Shown here piece after piece: positions 1 to 8,550 of a DNA stretch of 18,701 bases. Source of the DNA: Saprospiraceae bacterium UBA2329 (GTDB lineage: Bacteria > Bacteroidota > Bacteroidia > Chitinophagales > Saprospiraceae). Position 1 is the stretch's first letter. Each line of letters begins with the position of its first letter. The notes below the pieces were generated by a model. The model had not been told where the DNA came from and did no database searches. It was given only the letters and a program-made list of their open reading frames with translations. The position numbers and the translations under genes are program-made. The DNA lies in contig DDUV01000121.1 in the NCBI GenBank assembly GCA_002344975.1, positions 30,446-49,146 on the forward strand, read 5' to 3'.

Positions 1-21
1 CTTTATTTTTGCCCCACTACT
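1..21 (+). repeat. Partial copy (right end) of a dispersed intergenic repeat
   Basis: Bases 2-21 (tttatttttgccccactact) are identical over 20 nt to 18640-18659, the right end of the 118-bp hairpin element near the other end of the window. The core gccccactac also occurs at 15255-15264. Only the end of this copy is visible because the window starts inside or beside it. It lies directly upstream of the TPR glycosyltransferase gene. A full element upstream is inferred, not seen. Confidence 0.6.
4..11 (+). promoter_or_regulatory. Candidate -7 promoter box TATTTTTG
   Basis: TATTTTTG matches the Bacteroidota -7 consensus TAnnTTTG exactly. The -33 region would lie before the window, so it cannot be checked here. 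In the second copy of the same repeat (18618-18649) the box is preceded by TTTG with a 20-nt spacer, which supports reading it as a promoter. A start site near base 18 would give a leader of about 50 nt before the ATG at 69. Confidence 0.35.
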
Positions 22-68
22 AAACGAGAATGTCCGTACTTTGGCGGCGTCCAAAACGATACTGCTTT

Positions 69-2045
69 ATGGCCAAAGCCAAACGCCCGAATACGCCGCC
101 GCAAAAAGCGCCAGCCGCTGCCGAGATTCCTCAGCCTGCGTGGGTGCAGCCCCGCCCCTGGTACGCCTGGGGCCTGTTTTTGCTGGGTTTTCTGTTGTAT
201 GCCAACACCTTTTGGCACGATTACACCTTAGACGACGCCATTGTCATCACCGACAATATGTTCACTCAGCAGGGCGTGGCGGGCATTCCCGGCCTGTTGC
301 AATACGATACGTTTTACGGCTTTTTCAAAGACCCCTCCAAAGCGCGCTTAGTGGCCGGCGGTCGTTATCGCCCCATGACGCCGGTGATGTTTGCGGTGGA
401 AAAATCGCTGTTCGGCGACAAGCAGGTCTGGGCCGGGCATTTCATCAATGCGCTGTTGTACGGCCTCACGGGCGCCATGTTGTATTGGCTGCTCACGGCC
501 ATGTTCCGCTCCGGGCGCGAGCAGGTGTTTGTGGCTTTGGGCGCCGCTCTGATATTTGTTTGCCATCCCGTTCACACCGAAGCGGTGGCCAATATCAAAG
601 GGCGCGACGAGATTGTGGCCTTGCTGGGCAGTCTGGCGGCGCTGCTTTTTGCGGTCAAAGCCTTTAAAAACAAAGCGCCGCTGTGGCATTTAGGCGGTGC
701 GGCGGCATTTTTTATGGCCCTGATGTCGAAGGAAAATGCCATCACGTTTTTGGCCATTATTCCGCTCACTTTTTACTTTTTCACCAAGGCCGACTGGAAG
801 CAAACCCTCCTGCACAGCCTGCCGGCCTGGGGTGCGGCCCTGCTGTTTTTGCTCATTCGCGGCTCGGTTTTGGGTTGGAAACTCGGCGATCCGCCGCTGG
901 AATTGATGAACAATCCATTCCTGAAAATCGAAAACGGCCAATGGGTGGCGTTCAGCGCAAGTGAAAAAATGGCCACCATCATGGTCACGCTGTGGGAGTA
1001 CCTGCGCTTGCTGTTCGTGCCGCACCCGCTGACGCACGACTACTACCCCCGCCACATAGACATCGGTTCCTGGGGGCAATGGAAAGCGCTGGCTGGACTG
1101 GGCCTGCACCTCGCGCTGGGCGTGTATGCGCTCTTGCGGCTGCGCGGCAAAGACCCCGTGAGTTATGGCATTTTGTGGTACCTCATCACGCTGTCCATTG
1201 CATCCAATATCGTTTTTCCGGTGGGCACCAACATGTCGGAGCGCTTTATTTACATGCCCTCGGTGGGATTCGGCATCGCGTTGTCGGTGTTGTTGTACCG
1301 GCAGTTTAAGACGCCCGACGGCAACCGGCTGTCAACCGGCCTGGCGATCATAGGTGTGGCAGCCCTGCTGTTTTCTGTAAAAACCATCATGAGAAACGGC
1401 GTGTGGAAAGACAATTACACGCTCTTCACCACCGATGTAAAAAATGCGCCCAACAGTGCCAAACTGCGCAATGCTGCAGGCGGCGAACTGTTCACACAGG
1501 CCATCAAACCCGAAAACGAAAAGCGCCGCGAGGCCATGCTGCGGGAGGCTGTGCCGCACCTGCAAGAAGCCATCCGCTTACATCCCACTTACAAAAATGC
1601 GTACCTGCTGCTGGGCAATTGCCTCAATTATCTCAAAGATTACGATGCTTCCATCGCTGCGTTTCGGGGCGCGTTGGCCATTGATCCTAATTATAAAGAT
1701 GCGCAGGAAAATCTCTTCGTTACCTACCGGGACGCGGGCAAGTACTTCGGCGAGCAGCGCGGCGATCTGGCCAAAGCCTTGCAAATGCTGGGCGAAGCCG
1801 TTCAAATGAAGTCCGACGATTTTGAAACCCTCCGCCTGCTGGGGGTGGCCAACGGTGTGGGCGGCAATATGCCGGTGGCAGAGCAATACTTCAATAAGGC
1901 GCTGGAAATCAATGCCGGACATGCAGATACCTGGTTCGATCTCGGCATTACCTATCTCAGCATGGGCAATACGGCCCGCCACAACGAGTGTATTGCGAAA
2001 GCGCAGCAATTGGAGCCGGGCATTCTGGAGCGGAGGAAAAAATAA
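69..2045 (+). CDS. TMTC-like GT-C membrane glycosyltransferase with C-terminal TPR repeats
   Basis: This 658-residue integral membrane protein resembles the TMTC/DUF1736 group of dolichyl-phosphate-mannose O-mannosyltransferases. After a basic Pro-rich N-terminus, a first membrane helix (about residues 30-45) leads into a loop with the acidic pair D55-D56, the position of the catalytic acidic motif in GT-C enzymes. The family motif HPVHTEA follows at 166-172 and SKEN at 220-223, then further hydrophobic helices to about residue 445. From about 470 to the end there are roughly four TPR units (for example around NAYLLLGNCLNYLKDYDASI). The ATG at 69 is preferred because it gives MAKAKRPN, a normal basic N-terminus; the ATG at 30 would add 13 residues and leave almost no leader after the upstream -7 box. 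Acceptor and sugar donor cannot be read from sequence; Bacteroidota do O-glycosylate periplasmic proteins, so that role is an inference. The metallophosphoesterase gene follows 84 bp later on the same strand. Confidence 0.85.
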   Translation: MAKAKRPNTPPQKAPAAAEIPQPAWVQPRPWYAWGLFLLGFLLYANTFWHDYTLDDAIVITDNMFTQQGVAGIPGLLQYDTFYGFFKDPSKARLVAGGRYRPMTPVMFAVEKSLFGDKQVWAGHFINALLYGLTGAMLYWLLTAMFRSGREQVFVALGAALIFVCHPVHTEAVANIKGRDEIVALLGSLAALLFAVKAFKNKAPLWHLGGAAAFFMALMSKENAITFLAIIPLTFYFFTKADWKQTLLHSLPAWGAALLFLLIRGSVLGWKLGDPPLELMNNPFLKIENGQWVAFSASEKMATIMVTLWEYLRLLFVPHPLTHDYYPRHIDIGSWGQWKALAGLGLHLALGVYALLRLRGKDPVSYGILWYLITLSIASNIVFPVGTNMSERFIYMPSVGFGIALSVLLYRQFKTPDGNRLSTGLAIIGVAALLFSVKTIMRNGVWKDNYTLFTTDVKNAPNSAKLRNAAGGELFTQAIKPENEKRREAMLREAVPHLQEAIRLHPTYKNAYLLLGNCLNYLKDYDASIAAFRGALAIDPNYKDAQENLFVTYRDAGKYFGEQRGDLAKALQMLGEAVQMKSDDFETLRLLGVANGVGGNMPVAEQYFNKALEINAGHADTWFDLGITYLSMGNTARHNECIAKAQQLEPGILERRKK

Positions 2046-2129
2046 GGCCCAAAACAAATAGCAGGGTTTCGGCATTACTATGGGCACTCTTGTCGGCGTG
2101 TAGAGCCGGAACAAGCAATTTCGATACCC

Positions 2130-3356
2130 ATGCGATTGATCATTTTTACAGGCATCCTCCTGGCCATTGACCTCTACGCCTTTCAGGCATTTCGTACCGC
2201 CACACAAAATTGGTCTGTCGGCTGGAGGCTGGCACTCAATATTATTTACTGGCTCGTACCGGTGCTGATGCTGGCATATTTGTTGGCGGCTCAGGCCGAT
2301 TACACCGAGCACTGGCCCAAAACAGTCACCACCCTGGCGCGCAGCTTCTTCTTCATTGCCTATTTTTCCAAATTCCTCATTGCTTCCGTCATTTTGGCCG
2401 ACGACCTCCGGCGGGGTTCTATGTGGGTGTATGAAAAAATAGCCGGGCGCGAACCCTTTGATTACAGCCGTTCCCGCTTTTTGTCCAACATGGGTCTCAT
2501 ATTGGGCGGCATCCCGTTTGTTTCGCTCACTTACGGCATCCTGCGCAACCCATACCGGTTCAAGCTGTACAGCCAAAAAGTCAAAATCGAGGGCCTCCCC
2601 GAAACCTTGCAGGGGCTGCGCATAGTGCAAATTTCCGATATCCATTCCGGCAGTTTCCTCTACCGCGACCCCGTGACGGCCGCCGTTGATCTCATCAATG
2701 CCCAGCAGCCCGACCTCGTCTTTTTTACAGGCGATTTGGTAAACAATGTGGCTACGGAAATGGAGCGCTTCACCGATGTTTTTGATAAAATACAGGCCAA
2801 ATACGGCGTGTTTTCCATTTTGGGCAACCACGATTACGGCGACTACGTAAGCTGGGAATCGCCTGAAAAGAAGGCTCAAAACATGGAGCAACTGAAAAAA
2901 ACGCACCGCCAAATGGGCTGGCAACTGCTGCTCAATGAGCACAGGATGTTGAACATCAAAGGTGAAAACGTGGCCGTCATCGGCGTGGAAAACTACTCCA
3001 CACACCTGCGTTTTCCCAAATACGGCAAGCTGGAACAGGCGCACAAAGGCACTCAAAACGCGGCCCTCCGGCTATTGCTTTCACACGATCCCTCGCACTG
3101 GAAAGGCCAGGTAATACAGGACTTCCAAGACATAGACATCACTTTTTCGGGCCATACGCACGGTATGCAGTTTGGGGTGGAAATTCCAGGCGTGTTCAAA
3201 TGGAGCCCGATTCAATATGTTTACAAAGAATGGGCCGGGCTGTACAGTTCCGGGCGACAGCACCTGTACGTCAATCGCGGATTGGGGCACCTCGGCTACC
3301 CTGGCCGCGTGGGCATCCTGCCGGAAGTGACGCTGCTGGAGTTGGAGAAGGCCTGA
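2130..3356 (+). CDS. Membrane-anchored calcineurin-like metallophosphoesterase
   Basis: This 408-residue protein has an N-terminal membrane part, with hydrophobic segments near residues 2-20, 33-55, 68-90 and 118-140, followed by a calcineurin-like phosphoesterase domain. All five metal-binding blocks are present in order: D170-I-H172, G201-D-x-x-N205, GNHD at 232-235, H319-D, and GHTH at 341-344. The arrangement is that of the YkuE/YaeI-like group of membrane-associated phosphohydrolases, where E. coli YaeI and B. subtilis YkuE act on lipid-linked substrates. The active domain should face the periplasm or membrane surface, but topology was not computed. The gene follows the TPR glycosyltransferase on the same strand with an 84-bp gap, so cotranscription is plausible. 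The start is the first ATG giving a hydrophobic N-terminus, and no alternative is better. The substrate is unknown. Confidence 0.9.
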   Translation: MRLIIFTGILLAIDLYAFQAFRTATQNWSVGWRLALNIIYWLVPVLMLAYLLAAQADYTEHWPKTVTTLARSFFFIAYFSKFLIASVILADDLRRGSMWVYEKIAGREPFDYSRSRFLSNMGLILGGIPFVSLTYGILRNPYRFKLYSQKVKIEGLPETLQGLRIVQISDIHSGSFLYRDPVTAAVDLINAQQPDLVFFTGDLVNNVATEMERFTDVFDKIQAKYGVFSILGNHDYGDYVSWESPEKKAQNMEQLKKTHRQMGWQLLLNEHRMLNIKGENVAVIGVENYSTHLRFPKYGKLEQAHKGTQNAALRLLLSHDPSHWKGQVIQDFQDIDITFSGHTHGMQFGVEIPGVFKWSPIQYVYKEWAGLYSSGRQHLYVNRGLGHLGYPGRVGILPEVTLLELEKA

Positions 3357-3728
3357 GAATAGACATAAACAGCCCCGTTTTCTGAATCGTCGCAACAGGC
3401 GATCCCCCTATCAGGGAGTACGCTGCGCACTTTGCGGGCTAAATGTGATTGCCGTGCAAAATCCTTTGCGCATTCCGTAAAAACTCCTTACAATTGTCCT
3501 TTGAAAGCTTGTGTATCTGTTCACGTCGGCCTGAAAGCCTTTCAGCGAGGCGGGGTTGGCTGTCGGAAATGAAAAATGAAAACTTTTTCAAGAGTACATT
3601 TTGATATTTTCCCAAATGGGAAATCTGATTTCTCAACAGAAGACAAGCTAAGGGCTTGTGGCTAAGGGCCGGCAGCCTTTTGAAGAATGCTATCTATAAG
3701 TTCACTACCAAAATCACGACATCCGACT
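3357..3728. other. Gene-free intergenic region with two small palindromes
   Basis: No convincing gene lies in this 372-bp gap. It holds two perfect short palindromes: CTGAAAG-c-CTTTCAG at 3531-3545 and TTTCCCA-aa-TGGGAAA at 3608-3623. Near its end the 9-mer gctaagggc occurs twice, at about 3648 and 3661. The second palindrome lies about 105 bp upstream of the amidohydrolase start and could be a regulator site, but no -33/-7 pair of the TAnnTTTG kind was found next to it. A 65-codon reading frame on the - strand (3439-3636) shows no recognisable family. Confidence 0.4.
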
Positions 3729-6700
3729 ATGACCGGCTATCTGCGACTTCTCTTCGTGCTGATTTCCATCATCGGCATCTCCCGTCCACTCGCTACTGCA
3801 CAGGAAACCTTCCCGATCAACGGCATCTACGACCAACGCGAGGGCCTCTACGCCTTCACCAATGCCACCATTTACACTGCCTATAATGAGCGCTTGGACA
3901 AAGCCACCCTGCTCATCCGCGACGGAAAAGTGGAGGCGGTGGGCCTGAAAGTAACCGTGCCGACCAACGCCGTTGTCATTGATCTCAAAGGCAAAACCAT
4001 CTATCCTTCCTTCATTGATATGTATTCCGACTACGGCATGCCCGCTATGCGACAAGACGGCGCGGCAGGCGGAAGGGGCTTCGGAGGCTCCCAGCAGCAC
4101 CTCAGCTCGAAGAAAGGCGCCTACAACTGGAACGAGGCGCTCAAGCCGGAATTCAGGGCGCACGAGGTCTTTACCGCCGACGAAAAAACAGCCAAAACCC
4201 TGCGCGATATAGGTTTCGGAGCAGTACTCAGCCATCAGCACGACGGCATCTCGCGTGGCAGTTCCACTCTCGTCACGCTGGCCGACGACCGCGAACACGC
4301 CCTCATCGTGAAGGACAAAGCGGCGCACCATTTCTCCTTCCGCAAAGGCAGTTCCCGCCAGGGGTATCCCGGCTCGCTCATGGGCGCCATTGCGCTGCTG
4401 CGCCAGACTTATTACGACGCTCAGTGGAACAAAACCAACAAAGACGAGTACAACATCTCGCTGGCCGCCTGGAACGATCTGGCCGCACTGCCGCAGGTAT
4501 TTGAAGTGTCCGACTGGCAGGAAGTACTTCGCGCCGTCAATCTGGGCAAGGAGTTCAATGTGAAATACATCATCAAAGGCGGCGGCGACGAGTACAAACG
4601 CTTGGACGAGATCAAAAAAGCCGGCGCACCCCTCATCCTGACGCTCAATTTCCCTGAAGCCTTCGACGTGGAAGACCCCATAGATGCGCGCCAGGTGGGC
4701 ATGTCTCAGCTCAAGCACTGGGAAATGGCGCCCTCCAATCCGGCGCAGGTAGCCGCAGCGGGTATTCCGTTTGTGCTCAGTTCGCACGGTTTGCGCAATA
4801 AAGCAGAATTCATGGCCCAATTGCGCAAAGCCATGGAATACGGCCTCTCGGAAGCGGATGCCCTCAAAGCCCTGACCCATACGCCGGCCACGCTCATGGG
4901 CGCAGCCGACCGCATCGGCAGCCTCTCGCCGGGCAAATGGGCCAACTTCTTCATTACCAATGGCAATGTGTTTTCCAAAGACGCCAAAATTTACCACCAC
5001 TGGGTGAACGGCAAACCATACCTACTCAAGGATTTGGACAGCCCGGCATTGACAGGCAAATACACCCTGACCATGACGACCACTGCCAATGGGGTCCAAT
5101 ACGGGCAGTACAACCTGATCGTGACCGGCACCGACGAAAACCCGGAAATGAAACTTCAACTCAACGATACCAGCTCTGTCAAAATCAAACATAGCTACAG
5201 CAAAGGCATGATCACGCTGTCTTTCGCCATGAAAGAAGGCGATCCCCGCGTGCGCCTCAGCGGCACGGTTTCGGGCAAAAACTGGTCGGGCACCGGCGAA
5301 GACGATAAAGGCCACACGACCGCTTGGTCGGTCTCGCCATCTGCCGGAACTGAAGCTGCCGCGGAGACGAAAAAAAGCGACAAACCCGCTGCCAAGCCCG
5401 AAATCGGCGCTGCCAACTATCCGTTTGGCCCTTATGGCTGGTCGGCATTGCCGCAGGCCGGCGCCTGGCTCATCACCAACGCAACGGTGTGGACCAACGA
5501 AAAAGAAGGCATCCTGCAAAATGCAGACGTGCTGATGCGCGCCGGCAAGATTGTGCAGGTAGGCAAGGGCATCAAAGCGCCGGACGCAACCGTCATTGAC
5601 GGCACGGGCAAGCACGTCACAGCGGGCATCATAGACGAGCACTCGCACATAGCAGCCTCGCGCGGCATCAACGAAGGCTCGCAGGTGAGCAGCGCGGAAG
5701 TGCGCATCGGCGACATCATCAACTCCGAAGACATCAACATTTACAGGCAGTTGTCGGGGGGCGTCACTACCGCTCAAATTCTGCACGGCTCGGCCAACCC
5801 CATCGGCGGGCAGTCGGCCATCATCAAACTGCGCTGGGGTTATACGCCCGAAAAAATGCTGTTTGAGGGTGCGCCGGGCTTCATCAAATTTGCCCTGGGC
5901 GAAAACGTGAAACAATCGGGCTGGACGGGCAGCGACCGCTATCCGCAAACCCGCATGGGCGTAGAGGAGGTGTTTGACGACTACTTCACCCGCGCCCGCG
6001 AGTACGGAGCGCTGAAGGCTTCGGGCAAACCCTATCGCAAAGACCTTGATCTGGAGACCGTTTGGGAGATTTTGCAAAGCAAGCGCTTCATCACCTGCCA
6101 TTCGTATCGCCAGAGCGAGATCAACATGCTGATGAAAGTGGCCGAGCGGCACGGCTTCCGCATCAATACTTTCACGCACATTCTGGAGGGCTTCAAAGTG
6201 GCCGACAAAATGGCCAAACACGGCGTGGGCGGCTCCAGTTTCTCCGACTGGTGGGCTTACAAATACGAGGTGTATGACGCCATTCCGCAAAACGGCGCCA
6301 TCATGCACGAACAGGGCGTGACGGTGGCTTTCAACTCCGACGATGCCGAAATGGCGCGCCGTCTCAATCAGGAGGCTGCCAAGGCGGTGCTGTTCGGCGG
6401 CGTTTCGGAAGAAGATGCGCTCAAATTTGTAACCCTCAATCCGGCCAAGCTCCTGCGCATTGACAACCGCACGGGCAGCCTCAAAGCCGGTAAAGACGCC
6501 GACGTGGTGCTGTGGTCGGATCACCCGCTCTCGGTATATGCCAAAGCGGACATGACTTTCGTGGACGGCATCCGTTTCTTCGACCGGCAGGAAGACCTCA
6601 AGCTTCGCAGTCAGATGCAGAGCGAGCGCCACCGCATTATTCAAAAAATGATCAAGGAAAAGCAGGGGGGCGGCAGAACGCAACCTGTGATGGGGCGCCA

Positions 6701-6752
6701 GAGCTTCAAGCTCTACCACTGCGATGACGAGGAAGATGAGATGATGGATTGA
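3729..6752 (+). CDS. Secreted tandem amidohydrolase, imidazolonepropionase-like, first domain degenerate
   Basis: This 1007-residue protein contains two amidohydrolase domains in tandem, a known Bacteroidota architecture. Starting at ATG 3729 gives a clear signal peptide (MTGYLRLLFVLISIIG...ATAQ, cleavage about residue 25); the upstream ATG at 3687 would prepend 14 polar residues, so it is rejected. Domain 1 spans about residues 35-430, a beta-rich linker about 435-560, and domain 2 about 575-970. Domain 2 keeps the metal ligands: H638-S-H640, K720 in GFIKFALGENVK (candidate carboxylated lysine), H791 in TCHSYRQ, H817 in FTHILEGF and D871 in NSDD. Domain 1 has DMYSDYG (97-103) where HxH is expected, GGG at 284-286 where H817 aligns, and SSHG (351-354) where the Asp should be, so it probably does not bind metal. 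The C-terminus is an acidic tail. The substrate is unknown; hydrolysis of cyclic amides or dipeptides is only the family's usual range. The protein is expected in the periplasm. Confidence 0.88.
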   Translation: MTGYLRLLFVLISIIGISRPLATAQETFPINGIYDQREGLYAFTNATIYTAYNERLDKATLLIRDGKVEAVGLKVTVPTNAVVIDLKGKTIYPSFIDMYSDYGMPAMRQDGAAGGRGFGGSQQHLSSKKGAYNWNEALKPEFRAHEVFTADEKTAKTLRDIGFGAVLSHQHDGISRGSSTLVTLADDREHALIVKDKAAHHFSFRKGSSRQGYPGSLMGAIALLRQTYYDAQWNKTNKDEYNISLAAWNDLAALPQVFEVSDWQEVLRAVNLGKEFNVKYIIKGGGDEYKRLDEIKKAGAPLILTLNFPEAFDVEDPIDARQVGMSQLKHWEMAPSNPAQVAAAGIPFVLSSHGLRNKAEFMAQLRKAMEYGLSEADALKALTHTPATLMGAADRIGSLSPGKWANFFITNGNVFSKDAKIYHHWVNGKPYLLKDLDSPALTGKYTLTMTTTANGVQYGQYNLIVTGTDENPEMKLQLNDTSSVKIKHSYSKGMITLSFAMKEGDPRVRLSGTVSGKNWSGTGEDDKGHTTAWSVSPSAGTEAAAETKKSDKPAAKPEIGAANYPFGPYGWSALPQAGAWLITNATVWTNEKEGILQNADVLMRAGKIVQVGKGIKAPDATVIDGTGKHVTAGIIDEHSHIAASRGINEGSQVSSAEVRIGDIINSEDINIYRQLSGGVTTAQILHGSANPIGGQSAIIKLRWGYTPEKMLFEGAPGFIKFALGENVKQSGWTGSDRYPQTRMGVEEVFDDYFTRAREYGALKASGKPYRKDLDLETVWEILQSKRFITCHSYRQSEINMLMKVAERHGFRINTFTHILEGFKVADKMAKHGVGGSSFSDWWAYKYEVYDAIPQNGAIMHEQGVTVAFNSDDAEMARRLNQEAAKAVLFGGVSEEDALKFVTLNPAKLLRIDNRTGSLKAGKDADVVLWSDHPLSVYAKADMTFVDGIRFFDRQEDLKLRSQMQSERHRIIQKMIKEKQGGGRTQPVMGRQSFKLYHCDDEEDEMMD

Positions 6753-6859
6753 CGCATGAGGGGGCGAAGGGGGAACGCAGCGATAGCAAGTGGACCGGAG
6801 CACCCGACGCCACCGCCGGATTCAACCGGAGTGGCGGCACGCCCTGTTTTTGAATCCAC

Positions 6860-7750
6860 TCATTTTTTTGTAACCCACCGCTCTACCGTCGGATACACAA
6901 ATACCACCGCCAAAATGAGCGCTACGCCCGCGTAAAATGTAGGCGAGAGTTCTTTGTTGTCGCCCAGCAGCAGCCAGGCCAGCACGATGCCATATACCGG
7001 CTCTAAGTTGATGGTGAGGTTGGAAACGAAAGCCGAGAGGTAGCGCAATGCCCTCAGCGCCAGTACATAAGCCAGCGTGGTGCAGAGGAAAGCGAGCAGC
7101 GCCAGCCAGAGCCAGTCGGAAGGCGCCGGCCAGAAACGGTCCAAGCCTTGGGGCAACATGCGATGGTAAAACGGCAGTACGAGGCTGAGGAAAAGCCAGG
7201 CGCTGCCCAATTCCAACAGAGTGATTTCCATGGGATTGGCCTGCGAGACGAAGCGCTTGTTGAGCGTAGAAAACAGGGCCGCCAGAAATGCCGCCGCGAT
7301 GCCGGTCCAGATGCCGTTGTGCATGCTCAGTTCTGTGCTGTTGACGATGAGTGCCATGCCGGGTACCATGAGCAGCCCCAGCGCCAACTGGTACCAACGC
7401 AGGCGTTGCCGCATGATGAGGGGTTCGAGCAGGGAGGTGAAGAACGATGTGAGGGCCATGCACACCAAAGCGATGGAGGCGTTGGCCAATTTGATGGCGC
7501 CGTAAAAAGCCAGCCAGTGCAGGGCCACAATGACGCCGATGCCCATGTAGCGCAGAATGGCGGCGCGGGGCAAGCGACGAAGCAGGCTGCCGAGGCGTAC
7601 TAAAAGCAGGAGGCTGAGGCTGGTGAGCAGCACGCGCCACCATACGAGCACCAATGCCGAGAGCTGAATCAGGTCGCCGAGAATAGCCGTGACGCCAAAC
7701 AACAGCACGGCAATGTGCAACTCTATATAGGCTCTGCGTTCAGGGTGCAT
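6860..7750 (-). CDS. EamA/DMT-superfamily transporter (RhaT-like permease)
   Basis: This 296-residue, very hydrophobic protein has about ten predicted membrane helices arranged as two EamA repeats (about residues 8-140 and 150-288). It carries typical features of the drug/metabolite transporter family: ALHWLAFYGAIKLANASIAL in the first repeat and the loop around INLEPVYGIVLAWLLLGD in the second, the usual EPV motif. Such permeases export amino acids, purines or other metabolites; the substrate cannot be told from sequence. The ATG at 7750 (MHPERRAYIEL) is chosen. The frame is open further to a TTG at 7777, but that would run into the inverted-repeat element at 7767-7873. The gene is divergent from the peroxiredoxin gene and convergent with the amidohydrolase gene, with a 107-bp gap that lacks an obvious T-tailed terminator. 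Confidence 0.9.
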   Translation of the reverse strand: MHPERRAYIELHIAVLLFGVTAILGDLIQLSALVLVWWRVLLTSLSLLLLVRLGSLLRRLPRAAILRYMGIGVIVALHWLAFYGAIKLANASIALVCMALTSFFTSLLEPLIMRQRLRWYQLALGLLMVPGMALIVNSTELSMHNGIWTGIAAAFLAALFSTLNKRFVSQANPMEITLLELGSAWLFLSLVLPFYHRMLPQGLDRFWPAPSDWLWLALLAFLCTTLAYVLALRALRYLSAFVSNLTINLEPVYGIVLAWLLLGDNKELSPTFYAGVALILAVVFVYPTVERWVTKK

Positions 7751-7766
7751 GGCGATGATTTTTTGA

Positions 7767-7873
7767 TTCTTTGACAAATAGTGTGCTTAAAGGAACGGAT
7801 TTAGCGAAAATCATGCCTCCTTACAGTCGTCCTGCCTTCCGCTAAATCTGTTCCCACACTATTTGTCAAAGAA
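7767..7873. repeat. MITE-like inverted-repeat element in a divergent promoter region
   Basis: The ends ttctttgacaaatagtgtg (7767-7785) and its exact reverse complement (7855-7873) form 19-bp perfect terminal inverted repeats. Inside them, ggaacggatttagcg on the left pairs with cgctaaatctgttcc on the right with one mismatch, the left arm having six extra bases (cttaaa). The non-repeated centre is about 33 nt. The element is flanked by GATTTTTT at 7757-7764 and 7876-ward (gattttttt from 7875), a possible 8-bp target duplication, although it is low-complexity. It has no coding capacity. It lies between the start codons of the EamA permease and the peroxiredoxin, so it must affect their leaders or promoters. 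A large regulatory cruciform is the alternative reading. Confidence 0.6.
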
Positions 7874-7989
7874 GGATTTTTTTAGGACTGCAAAGCAAAG
7901 CAATATTTGGCGCAGGCAGAAAACATTCCTTTGGGCGGTGTGTTCTTTGGGTGAAATTTTTCCTGTCACTATACAAAAACGAAAATACC

Positions 7990-8460
7990 ATGTCACTGAA
8001 AACCGGCGATGCCGCTCCGCTTTTTACCCTCTATTCTTCTGACAAGCAGCCCGTTTCGCTCGAAAACTACCGAGGCAAAAACGTGGTGCTCTTATTTTTT
8101 CCGATGGCTTTCACCGGCGTTTGTACGGCCGAATTGTGCAGCATGCGCGACAGCATTGCCGACTATGCCGGCTTAGACGCTGAGATTTTGGCCATTTCCG
8201 TGGATTCGCCGTTCACATTAGACAAGTTCAAACAAGATCAACAGCTCAACTTTCCGCTGCTGTCCGACTTCAACAAGGAGGTGTCGGCTGCTTATGGCAC
8301 TATTTATGAGGAGTTTGTGTTCGGTTTGAAAGGCGTTTCCAAACGCTCTGCTTTTGTGGTGGACAAAGAGGGCGTCATTCGTTACGCCGAAGTGTTGGAA
8401 TCGGCGGGCAACCTGCCGGACTTCGAGGCGGTGAAGGCTGCATTGGCTGAACTGAATTGA
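7990..8460 (+). CDS. Peroxiredoxin, PrxQ/AhpE-like (AhpC/TSA family)
   Basis: This 156-residue thioredoxin-fold peroxidase reduces hydrogen peroxide and organic hydroperoxides in the cytoplasm. The catalytic block is PMAFTGVCTAELC, with the peroxidatic Cys at 45 in the family's P-x3-T-x2-C motif and a second Cys at 50. The C-x4-C spacing is that of PrxQ/Bcp enzymes, where the second Cys can be resolving. The segment GVSKRSAFVVDKEGVIRY is the conserved C-terminal part with its Arg. The ATG at 7990 (MSLKTGDAAPLFTL) matches the normal N-terminus; an upstream ATG at 7951 adds 13 atypical residues. In the leader, TTTG (7906-7909) precedes TTCCTTTG (7926-7933), a weak promoter-like pair. No OxyR-type site was recognised. 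clpS follows after 90 bp and a strong hairpin. Confidence 0.93.
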   Translation: MSLKTGDAAPLFTLYSSDKQPVSLENYRGKNVVLLFFPMAFTGVCTAELCSMRDSIADYAGLDAEILAISVDSPFTLDKFKQDQQLNFPLLSDFNKEVSAAYGTIYEEFVFGLKGVSKRSAFVVDKEGVIRYAEVLESAGNLPDFEAVKAALAELN

Positions 8461-8478
8461 TTGAAAATATACTTGATG

Positions 8479-8517
8479 AATCTGTGAGTTGCGAAATTCA
8501 ATCGCAGCTCACAGATT
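8479..8517 (+). terminator. 16-bp hairpin between peroxiredoxin gene and clpS
   Basis: The left arm aatctgtgagttgcga (8479-8494) pairs with 8502-8517 over 16 bp, with one G-T wobble and a 7-nt loop (aattcaa). It starts 18 bp after the peroxiredoxin stop codon. No T-run follows on the + strand, so it is not a classical intrinsic terminator. It may be a partial terminator, an mRNA 3'-end stabiliser, or a repeat of the REP kind. It is 34 bp before the clpS start. Confidence 0.45.
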
Positions 8518-8550
8518 GCTGCCCATAAGTCACCGAAAAATAGTCAGGCC

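Noticed and set aside
1578..3056. 492-codon open frame on the - strand
   Set aside because: It overlaps two + strand genes with complete family motifs; its translation has no domain and it is a shadow of their codon pattern.
3439..3636. 65-codon - strand frame in the gap before the amidohydrolase gene
   Set aside because: No recognisable family, no promoter, and two palindromes lie within it; kept as intergenic.
5022..6803. 593-codon open frame on the - strand
   Set aside because: It is antisense to the amidohydrolase with intact metal-binding motifs; the His- and Ala-rich translation is typical of a shadow frame.
6822..7643. 273-codon - strand frame overlapping the EamA permease
   Set aside because: It is in another frame of the same strand; the EamA frame gives ten membrane helices and family motifs, this one does not.
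7751..7777. TTG start at 7777 for the EamA permease
   Set aside because: It would begin inside the inverted-repeat element and add nine polar residues before a normal N-terminus starting at ATG 7750.
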